Shown: positions 26,432 through 36,181 of the stretch, piece after piece
Position numbering within the stretch: position 1 is the first letter of the stretch
Layout: every line of letters begins with the position of its first letter
NCBI RefSeq assembly: GCF_900232905.1
Contig: NZ_OCTQ01000003.1
Coordinates: 186,001-250,000 of the forward strand
DNA: 64,000 nt
Direction of reading: 5' to 3'
Source: Miniphocaeibacter massiliensis
GTDB lineage: Bacteria > Bacillota > Clostridia > Tissierellales > Peptoniphilaceae
Program-made: the position numbers and the translations under genes
Notes under the pieces: model-generated
Seen by the model: the letters and a program-made list of their open reading frames with translations, nothing else
Database searches by the model: none
Told to the model about the DNA's origin: nothing

Positions 26432-29400
26432 TTATTCTAATCTTAAAAGTAATTGACCAGCTTCTACCATCTCACTATCTTTAACAACTATGGATTCAAC
26501 AGTACCATCAACAGGAGAAACTATATTAGTTTCCATTTTCATAGCTTCTACTACCATTAAAGGGTCACCAGCTTTAATTTTATCCCCAACATTAACTAAA
26601 ACTTTTAGTATAGTTCCAGGAATACTAGAACCAATTTCGAGTTCGTTGTCAGGATCAGCAAGTTGTAAGTAAGTATTATCTGCAGTTTTCTTACTATCTT
26701 TGTCAAATATTTTTATTTCTCTTCTATTACCGTTTATTTCGAAAGCTAAAGTTACATAACCTTCATCATCTGTTTCGCTCATTTCAACAAGTTTGATTAT
26801 TAATGTCTTACCTTCTTCTATTTCAACTTCTCTAGTTTGTCCTAGGTTGATTCCATGGAAGAACACATGGCTACTAACATGAGATAAATCTCCACTTAGC
26901 TTTAAATTATCTAAATAATCTTCGAAAACTTTAGGATACAATGCATATGCTAATAAATCTTCTTCAGTTGCAGTGATACCATATTTTTCATCTAAATATT
27001 TTTTGTTGGCATCAAAATCTTCATCAGGTAAAAGTTCACCAGCTCTTACAGTAATAGGTTCTTCACCTTTTAATACAATTTTTTGTATATCTTCAGGGAA
27101 ACCTCCTAAAGGTTGACCCATCATACCCTTAAAATAAGTTACTACAGAATCTGGATAATCTAAGAATTTACCTTTTTCCACAATATTTTCAGGAGTTAAA
27201 TCATTTTGAACCATAAAGATTGCAAAATCTCCTACCATTTTAGAAGAAGGAGTAACCTTTACAATATCTCCAACCATATCATTTACAGATTTGTACATAT
27301 CCTTAACTTCTTTAAATCTATGTCCTAAACCAAAGCTATCAACCTGAGGTTTGAAGTTTGAATATTGTCCTCCAGGAATTTCATACTTGTATATTTCAGT
27401 AGAACCAGATTTTAAATCAGATTCAAAATTAGCATATACAGGTCTTACAGCTTCCCAATACTTAGAAATCAATTCTGCATTGTCTAAGTTTACACCAGTA
27501 CTTCTACGAGTATTTTCTAAAGCAGCTACAACAGAATTTAGAGCTGGCTGGCTAGTTAAACCTCCCATAGAATTAAATGCTGTATCTACTATATCAGCTC
27601 CAGCTTCAGCGGCCATTAATACAGTAGCAACTCCGTTTCCAGTAGTATCATGAGTATGAAGATGGATAGGTACAGAAACTTCATTTTTAAGAGCTTTAAT
27701 TAACTTGGCACTTGCATATGGCTTTAATAAACCAGACATATCTTTTATAGCGATTATATGACTACCAATTTTTTCTAATTCTTTAGCCATATCAACGTAA
27801 TATTGTAAAGTGTATTTATCTCTAGTTTCGTCTAATATATCTCCAGTGTAGCACATAGTACCTTCTAAGATTTTATCATTTTCTAAAACTTGATCCATAG
27901 CATAACGCATACCTTCAATCCAGTTTAGAGAATCAAAAACCCTGAATATATCTATACCATTTTCAGCAGATTTCTTTACGAATCTTTTAACTACGTTATC
28001 TGGATAGTTTTTATATCCTACAGTGTTATTTCCTCGTAGCAACATTTGGAATAATATATTAGGTATTCTCTTACGTAATTCTTTAAGTCTAATCCAAGGA
28101 TCTTCTTGCAAAAATCTATATGCAACGTCAAATGTTGCACCTCCCCACATTTCAAGAGAGAATAAGTCACTCATATAGTTGCTAACAGCAGGAGCTACCC
28201 TTAACATATCTGTAGTTCTAACCCTTGTAGCGAGTAGTGACTGGTGTGCATCTCTAAATGTAGTATCTGTTAACAAAGTTTTTTGCTGACCTTTAACCCA
28301 GTTGATTAAGCCATTCACACCCTTTAAATCAAAAATTTGTTTAGTGCCAGACTCAAAACTTGAATTATTTAAGTCATCAAAGTTTATGGGTATATCAAAT
28401 TCAGTATTTATTCTGCTTTTGTTATTTACAACATTTTCACCGATAAAATTTAATACTTTTAATTCTCTATCGTTTCTTGGTTTAACATCAAATAATTGAG
28501 GATTATTTTCTATAAAACCAGTATTACAAGTACCTTGTTGGAATTGTTCAGAGTTTAGAACATTAACCAAGAAAGGAATATTAGTTTTAACACCACTTAT
28601 TTTTAATTCTTTTAAAGCTCTTTTCGATTTGTTTATTGTATCTTTAAAAGTTCTTGATTTAGAAGTTATTTTTACAAGTAAACTATCATAGAAAGGAGTA
28701 ACAACTGAACCGACATAAGCATTACCAACATCAAGTCTAACTCCAAAACCAGAACCAGAACGATAAACATCTATTTTTCCTGTATCTGGAGCAAAGTCGT
28801 TAGCAGGGTCTTCAGTCGTAACTCTACATTGAATAGAATAGCCATTAACTTTTATATCATCTTGAGAACGGATACCAATTTCATCGCTATCTAAGCTATG
28901 ACCTTCAGCAATTAAAATTTGAGATTGAACAATATCTATTCCAGTAACTAATTCAGTTACAGTATGCTCAACTTGTACTCTAGGATTAACTTCTATAAAG
29001 TAATGATTTAAGTCAGCATCTACCAAAAACTCTACAGTACCAGCATTATAATAATCTACACTTTTTGCTATTTTTAAAGCATCTTCACATATTTTTTCTC
29101 TTAAGTCTGTAGGTAATGAAAATGCAGGAGTATATTCGATTATTTTTTGGTGACGTCTTTGAATAGAACAATCTCTTTCAAATAAGTGAACAATATTTCC
29201 GTGTTTATCTCCAAGTATTTGAACTTCTATATGTTTAGGCTTTTTTAAATACTTTTCTATAAACATATCATCTATACCAAAAGCTTTTTTAGCCTCGGAT
29301 TGAGCATTTCTAAAAGCGGGAATTAAATCTTCTTCTTTTTCAACTATCCTCATCCCTCTACCACCACCGCCAGCAGCAGCCTTAATCATAACAGGATATC

Positions 29401-29866
29401 CAGCTTCTTTTGCAAAGTCTAGAGCATCTTGTTTAGTTCTAATAGGCTTATCAACACCTGGGATAGTAGGAACTTCAGCTTTTTTTGCTACTATTTTAGA
29501 TTTTATTTTATCCCCTAAACTATCCAATACGTTATAGCTAGGACCTATAAAAGTGATTCCATTTTCTTCACATCTTCTTGCAAATTCTTTATTTTCTGAT
29601 AAAAATCCATATCCTGGATGTATAGCATCTACCCCTTTGTTTTTAGCTAGGGAAATGATTTCATTCATATCCAAATAAGCTTCTAAAGGAGTTTTACCAA
29701 ATCCTACCTCGTAAGACTCATCTGCTTTAGTTCTAAAAAGAGCAGTATTGTCTTCTTCAGAATAAATGGCTACAGATCTAATTCCTAGTTCTGAACAAGC
29801 TCTAAATATTCTTACAGCTATCTCGCCTCTATTTGCGACTAATATTTTTTTAAACTTTTTTGCCAT
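26432..29866 (-). CDS. pyc: Pyruvate carboxylase
   Basis: A 1144-residue single-chain enzyme making oxaloacetate from pyruvate, bicarbonate and ATP. Biotin carboxylase domain: KILVANRGEIAVRIFRA at the start and KAAAGGGGRGMRIV. Carboxyltransferase: TTFRDAHQSLLATRVRTTDM in mid-protein with MRYAMDQVLEN and HLHTHDTTGNGVAT. Biotin carrier: VVEAMKMETNIVSPVDG at the C terminus with the biotinyl lysine in AMKM. The start at 29866 is preceded by GGGGAG 6 bases upstream; upstream methionines up to 29902 lack a site. With fumC it could feed a partial reductive TCA branch. Confidence 0.97.
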   Translation of the reverse strand: MAKKFKKILVANRGEIAVRIFRACSELGIRSVAIYSEEDNTALFRTKADESYEVGFGKTPLEAYLDMNEIISLAKNKGVDAIHPGYGFLSENKEFARRCEENGITFIGPSYNVLDSLGDKIKSKIVAKKAEVPTIPGVDKPIRTKQDALDFAKEAGYPVMIKAAAGGGGRGMRIVEKEEDLIPAFRNAQSEAKKAFGIDDMFIEKYLKKPKHIEVQILGDKHGNIVHLFERDCSIQRRHQKIIEYTPAFSLPTDLREKICEDALKIAKSVDYYNAGTVEFLVDADLNHYFIEVNPRVQVEHTVTELVTGIDIVQSQILIAEGHSLDSDEIGIRSQDDIKVNGYSIQCRVTTEDPANDFAPDTGKIDVYRSGSGFGVRLDVGNAYVGSVVTPFYDSLLVKITSKSRTFKDTINKSKRALKELKISGVKTNIPFLVNVLNSEQFQQGTCNTGFIENNPQLFDVKPRNDRELKVLNFIGENVVNNKSRINTEFDIPINFDDLNNSSFESGTKQIFDLKGVNGLINWVKGQQKTLLTDTTFRDAHQSLLATRVRTTDMLRVAPAVSNYMSDLFSLEMWGGATFDVAYRFLQEDPWIRLKELRKRIPNILFQMLLRGNNTVGYKNYPDNVVKRFVKKSAENGIDIFRVFDSLNWIEGMRYAMDQVLENDKILEGTMCYTGDILDETRDKYTLQYYVDMAKELEKIGSHIIAIKDMSGLLKPYASAKLIKALKNEVSVPIHLHTHDTTGNGVATVLMAAEAGADIVDTAFNSMGGLTSQPALNSVVAALENTRRSTGVNLDNAELISKYWEAVRPVYANFESDLKSGSTEIYKYEIPGGQYSNFKPQVDSFGLGHRFKEVKDMYKSVNDMVGDIVKVTPSSKMVGDFAIFMVQNDLTPENIVEKGKFLDYPDSVVTYFKGMMGQPLGGFPEDIQKIVLKGEEPITVRAGELLPDEDFDANKKYLDEKYGITATEEDLLAYALYPKVFEDYLDNLKLSGDLSHVSSHVFFHGINLGQTREVEIEEGKTLIIKLVEMSETDDEGYVTLAFEINGNRREIKIFDKDSKKTADNTYLQLADPDNELEIGSSIPGTILKVLVNVGDKIKAGDPLMVVEAMKMETNIVSPVDGTVESIVVKDSEMVEAGQLLLRLE

Positions 29867-30083
29867 TCGTATCTCCCCATTCATAAATATAATTAATTCC
29901 AACTATTATATCACAGTAAAGTAAATAAGTACAACAACAATATAGCTACAGAATATACAAATAATATTGTATCTTTATTGTAACCTATAAAAATAGTTTG
30001 ATTGTTATAATTCATTATATCAGGATAACATTGATATATAAATTTTAATGTTGAAAAAAACAAAGGAAGAGGAAGGTTAAAAT

Positions 30084-31247
30084 ATGAAGAAAAGTTTTAA
30101 AGGCTTATTATTATTAATTATTATTATATTTACAGGTTGTAGTAGTAAAACAGAAAAATTGAAATTGATTAGTAATGATATAGAAGCTAATGAAGAAAAT
30201 TATACTGCAAAAATAACTGCTACAGGGGATATTATGTATCATCCTTGGACATTTAGAGATGTTAAAGATTCAGATGGAAATTATGATTTTTCACATTTTT
30301 ATCAAGAAATGCAAGATGAAATAATAAAATCTGATTTAATGATAGGAAATTTTGAAACAACTTCAACACCTAGTAGGAAAATGAGTGGATTTCCAATGTT
30401 TAATACACCAGAAAAAGCAATAGAAGATTTAAAAAAATCGGGTTTTGATATTCTAACGACAGCTAATAATCATTGTATAGATTCAGGAAAAGTAGGAATA
30501 GAAGATACTATAGATGCTTTTGATAAAAACGGAATAAAACATACCGGAACTTGGAAAAAAGGAGAAAATAAAAAATATTTAATAGAGGAAGTAAATAATA
30601 TAAAAATAGGATTTTTAGCATATACAGAAAGCTTTAATGGGGTGGAAGGAAATTTAAAGCAAGATGAAAAAAGTATGATAAGTCCCTTAAACGAGGAAGA
30701 AATAAAAAAAGATATAGAAACTTTAAAAGATAAAAAAGCGGACTTTATTGTTATTTTCCCACATTGGGGTGTGGAATATTCTACTAAACCTAACGATTTT
30801 CAAAAAGAGTTGGGGCATAAAATGCTAGATTGGGGAGCAGATGTTATTTTAGGTAGTCATCCTCATGTTATACAACCAATTGAAAAAGTAGAAAAAGATG
30901 GGAAAGAAAAATATATTATATACTCAATGGGAAATTCAATATCTGGCCAAAGAGAAAGATATTCTAAAAATTCTAATACAGAAGCAGGAGTATTTGTTAA
31001 CTTAAATATAGAAAAGAAATCTTCAGAAAATGAAGCTGTAATAAAAAATATAGAAATTAGTCCAACTTGGGTTAAAGAAGAGAAAAATGAAGGTAAGAAA
31101 ATACTTGAAGTTGTTCCAATGAATGAATATTTAGAAAGTGGAAAGCTTAGAAGTACAGTATCATCAGATAATCTCAATAGAATATTAAATATCAGGAAAA
31201 ATTCAATAGATATATTAGAATCTATGGGGTATGAAACTGGACTATAA
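30084..31247 (+). CDS. CapA/PgsA-family metallophosphatase-like lipoprotein
   Basis: A 387-residue protein. The signal peptide ends in FTGCSSK, a lipobox, so it should be anchored outside. The domain has calcineurin-like motifs: TATGDIMYHPW, IGNFETT, TTANNHCIDSG, IVIFPHWGVEYS and ILGSHPHVIQPIE, the pattern of the CapA family (capsule poly-gamma-glutamate synthesis-associated). No capB/capC neighbours are present, so poly-gamma-glutamate synthesis is not supported here. It is monocistronic and ends at a terminator. Confidence 0.9.
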   Translation: MKKSFKGLLLLIIIIFTGCSSKTEKLKLISNDIEANEENYTAKITATGDIMYHPWTFRDVKDSDGNYDFSHFYQEMQDEIIKSDLMIGNFETTSTPSRKMSGFPMFNTPEKAIEDLKKSGFDILTTANNHCIDSGKVGIEDTIDAFDKNGIKHTGTWKKGENKKYLIEEVNNIKIGFLAYTESFNGVEGNLKQDEKSMISPLNEEEIKKDIETLKDKKADFIVIFPHWGVEYSTKPNDFQKELGHKMLDWGADVILGSHPHVIQPIEKVEKDGKEKYIIYSMGNSISGQRERYSKNSNTEAGVFVNLNIEKKSSENEAVIKNIEISPTWVKEEKNEGKKILEVVPMNEYLESGKLRSTVSSDNLNRILNIRKNSIDILESMGYETGL

Positions 31248-31269
31248 AGGCTGAGTACAGCCTTTTTTT
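31246..31269 (+). terminator. Rho-independent terminator
   Basis: AAAGGCTG/CAGCCTTT arms with an AGTA loop and a long T-run, overlapping the stop of the CapA-like gene. Confidence 0.9.
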
Positions 31270-31355
31270 ATTGCAAGTAACGAATTTAAAAAAATTGTAG
31301 CATTTATTAAGAAAAAATTAATAAAGATACTATATAATTAAAGGGGAGGCTTAAA

Positions 31356-31991
31356 ATGGAATTAGAATACTTAAAAAATAGAGGATATAAAGAATTTTAT
31401 GAAGATAAATTAAAATATATAGAAAAGGCCATGGAAATAATATATGAAAAGATTAAATGTATGGGAGAAAAACATTTAGTTTTAGAAGATAGAAATCCAA
31501 TAGAACATGTTAAATATAGAGTAAAACACCCAAAGAGCGTAAAAGAAAAATTAGAAAGACAAAAATTAGAAGTATCTTTAGAAAATTCATTAAATGAAAT
31601 ACAAGACGTTTGTGGATTTAGAATAGTATGTACTTTTATTAGCGATGTAAAATATATAATAAAAAAGATAGAAGAAATAGAAAATATTACAGTAGTTATA
31701 AAAAAAGATTACATAAATAAGCCTAAAAAAAATGGATATAGAAGTTATCATATTATATTGTCCTTACCTGTAGAAATAAATGGTGTAATAGAAAAAATAT
31801 ATGTAGAACTTCAAATAAGAACAATAGCTATGGATTGCTGGGCTAGCTTAGAGCATCAGCTAATGTATAAAAAAGATATAAGTAAGAGAGAATTATTTAA
31901 AGAAGAATTAAAAAAATGTGCAGATGAGATGGCAACAACAGACTTAAATTTAGAAACAATTATGACATTCATAGAAAGTGAAGGTATTTAA
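31356..31991 (+). CDS. Small alarmone synthetase (RelA/SpoT-type GTP pyrophosphokinase)
   Basis: A 211-residue single-domain synthetase of the YjbM/YwaC type, with no HD hydrolase or regulatory domains. Family features: EHVKYRVKHPKSVKEKL near the ATP site, EIQDVCGFRIVCTFISDV (residues about 81-98), NKPKKNGYRSYHIILSLP and EKIYVELQIRTIAMDCWASL with EHQLMYKK. These are the RelA_SpoT fold's substrate strands. It makes (p)ppGpp from ATP and GDP/GTP. GGGGAGG is upstream of the ATG and TATAAT (31333-31338) lies close before it. The following response regulator starts on the next base after its stop, so the two are cotranslated. Confidence 0.9.
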   Translation: MELEYLKNRGYKEFYEDKLKYIEKAMEIIYEKIKCMGEKHLVLEDRNPIEHVKYRVKHPKSVKEKLERQKLEVSLENSLNEIQDVCGFRIVCTFISDVKYIIKKIEEIENITVVIKKDYINKPKKNGYRSYHIILSLPVEINGVIEKIYVELQIRTIAMDCWASLEHQLMYKKDISKRELFKEELKKCADEMATTDLNLETIMTFIESEGI

Positions 31992-32666
31992 GTGAGACTT
32001 TTATATGCAGAAGATGAAATACAATTAGCTAGAGCCATATCTACAATATTAGAATATAACAATTATATAGTAGATAATGCTTATGATGGAGAAGAAGCAT
32101 TAAACCTTGCGGTTAATAATAATTATGATGCTATAATACTAGATATAATGATGCCTAAAAAAGACGGAGTTGAAGTATTAAGGGAAATAAGGAGTAAAAA
32201 TATATTGACACCAATAATTATGGTAACTGCAAAAGGGGAAAACTCAGATAAAATTGATGGTCTAGAATCTGGAGCAGATGATTACTTAGCAAAACCTTTT
32301 CAGACTAATGAACTTATAGCAAGATTAAAAGCACTAACAAGGAGAAATACAAACTACATAGATAATTATAAAATAGGAGATATAAATTATAATATCTCTG
32401 GAAATAAATTTGAAAAAGACAATAAAACATTAATACTAAATAGTGAAGAAGTAAAAATTATAAATAAATTTATATCTAATATGGATGCGACATTAAAATA
32501 TGAACAAATATTAACGGTTTTAGACATGGATGAAAGTGAAAAAAATTTGTCTAAGATTAAATTATATATAGCATATATAAATAAAAAATTTGAAGAACTG
32601 GAGTCAGAGTATCGAATATTTGGAGATATAGAATTTGGAATAAAATTAGGGATAAAAAATGTATAG
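31992..32666 (+). CDS. Response regulator with diverged OmpR-like output domain
   Basis: A 224-residue protein starting at GTG directly after the synthetase stop codon. The receiver domain is intact: acidic pocket AEDE (6-9), phosphoacceptor Asp51 in LDIMMPKKDG, Thr79 and Lys101 (LAKPF). The C-terminal part (about 130-224) aligns only loosely with the OmpR winged helix. The recognition-helix segment reads LSKIKLYIAYINKKFEEL and lacks the usual arginine-rich HISRLRKKL, and the wing lacks TVRGVGY. It may bind DNA differently or act by protein contact. It overlaps the kinase gene by 8 bases. Confidence 0.88.
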   Translation: MRLLYAEDEIQLARAISTILEYNNYIVDNAYDGEEALNLAVNNNYDAIILDIMMPKKDGVEVLREIRSKNILTPIIMVTAKGENSDKIDGLESGADDYLAKPFQTNELIARLKALTRRNTNYIDNYKIGDINYNISGNKFEKDNKTLILNSEEVKIINKFISNMDATLKYEQILTVLDMDESEKNLSKIKLYIAYINKKFEELESEYRIFGDIEFGIKLGIKNV

Positions 32667-33894
32667 AAGATTAAGAAAAAACTTTATTTTAGTAACAACA
32701 TTATCACTATTATTAGTTCTAGGATTAACTATGTTCATATTAAATATAGTTACTATGAACAGAACAAGAGAATTAGCAGATTTGAAAATCTCGGCGATAT
32801 ATAAGGCATATAGCAAAAAAAATGACTTTGACATAAAAGATCTTGAAAGTATTTTACAAAAATTAGATGAAGCAGAAATTACTAAAGATACACCATATAA
32901 AATTAGATATTTCTACGTAGTTTTTGATAAAAATAAGATTCTTACAGAAATAAATGTTGATAGAATAGCAGAAGAAAATGAAGCAAAGGCAAAAGAACTT
33001 TCTGAAAAAATAATAAATGAAAATAAAAGTAAGGGATATATTGAAAAATATCGTTATAATGTGGAATCTACAGAAAATGGAGAAATGGTTATATTCTTAG
33101 ATACTGTTAGTGACTTACAAGCTCAAAAAGTGATTTTGGAATCTTCACTTATTATAGGAGCAACAATAAGTGGTCTTGTAATACTTATAGTCTCAATGTT
33201 ATCTAAAAAAGTGATACAACCTTTTATAGATAATGAAGAGAAACAAAGACATTTTATAACAGATGCTGGACACGAATTAAAAACGCCGATATCTATAATT
33301 TCAGCAAATACAGAAATGGTTGAAATATTAAATGGAGAAAGTGAATGGACAGAAAGTACAAAGGTACAGTTAGTTAGAATGGAGAAACTTATAAAAAACT
33401 TCTTAGCACTTTCGAAATCTGATGAAACTAGCATTGAAACTCAAGAAGAAATAAATTTTTCAGAATTATTGAAAAATGTATGCAAAGATTTTAAAGGTAG
33501 GGCAGAAATTAAAGGAAAAACGATAAAAGCAGAAATACAAGGCGACATAAAAATAATGGCGGACTATGAGCAAATTCAACAAGTTATTAATATATTAATT
33601 GATAATGCAATAAAATATGCACAAGACGATAATGCTATATTTGTTAATTTAAATAAAATAAGAAAAACAGCATCTTTAAAAATAGGTAATAAAATAGAAA
33701 ATTTTACAAAAGAAGATGAGAAAAAAATATTTAATAGATTTTATAGAACAGACGACTCTAGGTCTAGAGATACAGGAGGATTTGGATTGGGACTTTCAAT
33801 AGCAGCGAAAATAATAGGTGCTCATGGTGGGAAAATTACAACAACATATAAAAATAGTTGGTTATTTTTCAATCTTGAATTTCCAATATTATAA
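32659..33894 (+). CDS. Sensor histidine kinase
   Basis: A 411-residue kinase. The first transmembrane helix is at about 10-32, an extracytoplasmic Lys/Glu-rich sensor follows to about 160, and the second helix is at about 163-182. The DHp follows almost at once, with no clear HAMP: DAGHELKTPISII with phosphoacceptor His205. N box QVINILIDNAIKYA, and ATP-lid motifs DSRSRDTGGFGLGLSIA. It is the partner of the preceding regulator, whose gene it overlaps. The signal is unknown. Confidence 0.92.
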   Translation: MYRRLRKNFILVTTLSLLLVLGLTMFILNIVTMNRTRELADLKISAIYKAYSKKNDFDIKDLESILQKLDEAEITKDTPYKIRYFYVVFDKNKILTEINVDRIAEENEAKAKELSEKIINENKSKGYIEKYRYNVESTENGEMVIFLDTVSDLQAQKVILESSLIIGATISGLVILIVSMLSKKVIQPFIDNEEKQRHFITDAGHELKTPISIISANTEMVEILNGESEWTESTKVQLVRMEKLIKNFLALSKSDETSIETQEEINFSELLKNVCKDFKGRAEIKGKTIKAEIQGDIKIMADYEQIQQVINILIDNAIKYAQDDNAIFVNLNKIRKTASLKIGNKIENFTKEDEKKIFNRFYRTDDSRSRDTGGFGLGLSIAAKIIGAHGGKITTTYKNSWLFFNLEFPIL

Positions 33895-33921
33895 TAAATA
33901 ATATTTAGAAAGGTGTTAATT

Positions 33922-34491
33922 TTGTCAGAAATAGATGTATTAAAAAAAGAAAATATACTAGAAAAATTTTTGGATAGTAGAGAAATAAAAGAAATATTAC
34001 GAATTATAGATAACTTGGGGTTAAAAGAAGCTTGTCTATGTGCTGGAGCAATTAGAAATAACCTATGGAATATTATAGATGGAAAAGAGTTGGAATTTGA
34101 TACAGATATAGATGTAATATTCTATGACAAGGAAATATCTTATGAAAAAACTTGTGAAATAGAAGATAGTTTAAAAGAAAATTATCCTAAATATAATTGG
34201 GAATTAAAGAACCAAGTATACATGCATATACATTCTAGTAGTGAAGCTTTTTTGAATGTAGAAGAAGCTATAAGTAAATTTCCTGAAACTTGTACAGCTG
34301 TGGGGATAATATTTGAAAAAGATAGTTATAAATGGATAGCTCCTTATGGACTAGAAGATATTTTTAATAAAATAGTAAGACCTACTCCTGAATTTAGAAA
34401 AAATAAAAGAAAAATGAATATCTATATTAATAGAGTAAAGAATAAAAAATGGGAGAAAAAGTGGAAAGATATAAAGGTATTTTATGAATAA
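33922..34491 (+). CDS. DUF925-like nucleotidyltransferase family protein
   Basis: A 189-residue protein. The visible family motifs are CLCAGAIRNNLWNIIDGK, FDTDIDVIFYD (metal-binding Asp pair), YNWELKNQVYMHIH and CTAVGIIFEKD. The layout fits the DUF925 nucleotidyltransferase-fold group. The start is taken as TTG at 33922 because AAAGG lies 8 bases upstream; a GTG at 33913 overlaps that site. It is 27 bases after the kinase gene and probably in the same operon. Substrate unknown. Confidence 0.82.
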   Translation: MSEIDVLKKENILEKFLDSREIKEILRIIDNLGLKEACLCAGAIRNNLWNIIDGKELEFDTDIDVIFYDKEISYEKTCEIEDSLKENYPKYNWELKNQVYMHIHSSSEAFLNVEEAISKFPETCTAVGIIFEKDSYKWIAPYGLEDIFNKIVRPTPEFRKNKRKMNIYINRVKNKKWEKKWKDIKVFYE

Positions 34492-34507
34492 AAACTAATA
34501 TAAATAG

Positions 34508-34536
34508 AAGAGGTGACTATATTCATCTCTTTTTTA
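34508..34536 (+). terminator. Rho-independent terminator
   Basis: AAGAGGTG/CATCTCTT arms (one G-U) around ACTATATT, then a T-run. It closes the alarmone synthetase-two-component operon. Confidence 0.85.
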
Positions 34537-34586
34537 TATTAGAAAATATATTACTTATGGTATTATTTTAGTTATAGGAGAAAATA

Positions 34587-36173
34587 ATGATAATAATAAA
34601 TAATATAAAATTAGGGATAGATGAAGATACAAGTGAATTAAAAGATAAAATAAAGAAAAAATTAAAAATAAAATATGATAATTTTTCATATGATGTATAT
34701 AGAAGGTCAATAGATGCTAGAAAGAAAAATAACATACAATTTGTATATCAAATTTTAGTAGATATTGATTTATCTGAAAAGAGACTTTCTAAATTAAAAG
34801 ATAATGATATTTCTCTATTTGAAGAAAAAACATTTAATATAATACCAACTAAAAAATTTAATAAAAGACCAATAGTTGTTGGACTTGGACCCTCTGGGCT
34901 TTTTTGTGGCTATATGCTTGCTAAATATGGATATAATCCAATTATTATAGAACGTGGAAAAGAAGTAGATGAAAGAGCGAAAGATATTGAGGGTTTTTGG
35001 GAAACTGGCAAGTTAAACTATGAATCAAATGTTCAATTTGGGGAAGGTGGTGCTGGAACTTTCTCTGATGGAAAATTAACATCAAGGTCTAATAATTTTA
35101 GAATTAGGGAAATTTTAAACATATTTGTGGAAAACGGTGCTCCAGAAGAAATTTTAATATTACAGAAACCACATATTGGAACAGATTTATTAAGAGATGT
35201 TGTGAAAAATATAAGAGAGAAGATAATTTCTTTTGGTGGTGAAGTGTATTTTGAAACAAAACTAGAGGAAATATTAATAAAAGATAGTAAAGTTACTGGA
35301 ATAAAAACAAATAAAGGTAATTTTGAAACAGAAGATTTATTTTTGGCAATAGGACATAGTGCTAGGGATACTTTTGAAATGATACATTCTAAAAATATTA
35401 AAATCGAAAATAAACCATTTGCAGTAGGATTTAGAATAGAACATCCTCAAATTTTAATAAATAAGTCACAGTATGGAGAATCTTTTGCTTCTCCTAAGCT
35501 AGCTGCAGCAGAATATCAACTAACCTATAGAAGTGAAAGTGGAAGGGGAGTATATACTTTTTGTATGTGTCCAGGAGGAAGGGTAATTTCTGCAAGTTCA
35601 TTTAAAGATGAACTTTGTGTAAATGGAATGAGTTATCATTCTAGAGATTTGGAGAATGCTAATAGTGCTATAATTGCAAATATTTCCGAAGAAGATTATG
35701 GAACAGAAATTCTTTCGGGAATGTATTTTCAACAAGATATTGAAAAAAGGGCTTACGAACTAGGTGGAGGAAAATATGTTGCTCCAGTACAAAGAGTAAA
35801 AGATTATATTGAAGATGTTGAAACTACAATTCTTGGAGAGGTTGTTCCAAGTTATAAGCCAAGTTACAAACTATCTAATTTAAATAGGATATATCCTAAA
35901 AATATTAATGATTCTATTAAAGAAGCCATAATAAATTTGGATAAAAAATTAAAAGGATTTTCACTAGATGATGCTATCCTAACTGGTGTGGAAACAAGGT
36001 CTTCATCTCCTATTAGAATATTAAGAGATAAAGAAAGTTATGAGTCAGTAAATATAAAAGGATTATATCCTATAGGAGAAGGTGCAGGATATGCAGGAGG
36101 TATAATGAGCTCGGCAGTAGATGGAATAATGTCGGTCGAAAGAGTAGTAGAAAATACAAAATCATCTGTATAG
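34587..36173 (+). CDS. FAD-dependent dehydrogenase (COG2509-type)
   Basis: A 528-residue flavoprotein. The N-terminal ~90 residues form a small KKKNNIQFVYQ-type domain. Then comes the dinucleotide site VVGLGPSGLFCGYMLAKYGY (about 93-112) with IIIERGKEVDERAKDIE, and the family motif VQFGEGGAGTFSDGKLTSR. C-terminal GEGAGYAGGIMSSAVDG is the second FAD contact. This matches the uncharacterised FAD-dependent dehydrogenase group common in Firmicutes; the substrate is unknown. The downstream HAD gene starts 8 bases after its stop. Confidence 0.92.
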   Translation: MIIINNIKLGIDEDTSELKDKIKKKLKIKYDNFSYDVYRRSIDARKKNNIQFVYQILVDIDLSEKRLSKLKDNDISLFEEKTFNIIPTKKFNKRPIVVGLGPSGLFCGYMLAKYGYNPIIIERGKEVDERAKDIEGFWETGKLNYESNVQFGEGGAGTFSDGKLTSRSNNFRIREILNIFVENGAPEEILILQKPHIGTDLLRDVVKNIREKIISFGGEVYFETKLEEILIKDSKVTGIKTNKGNFETEDLFLAIGHSARDTFEMIHSKNIKIENKPFAVGFRIEHPQILINKSQYGESFASPKLAAAEYQLTYRSESGRGVYTFCMCPGGRVISASSFKDELCVNGMSYHSRDLENANSAIIANISEEDYGTEILSGMYFQQDIEKRAYELGGGKYVAPVQRVKDYIEDVETTILGEVVPSYKPSYKLSNLNRIYPKNINDSIKEAIINLDKKLKGFSLDDAILTGVETRSSSPIRILRDKESYESVNIKGLYPIGEGAGYAGGIMSSAVDGIMSVERVVENTKSSV

Positions 36174-36181
36174 GAGAAAAA

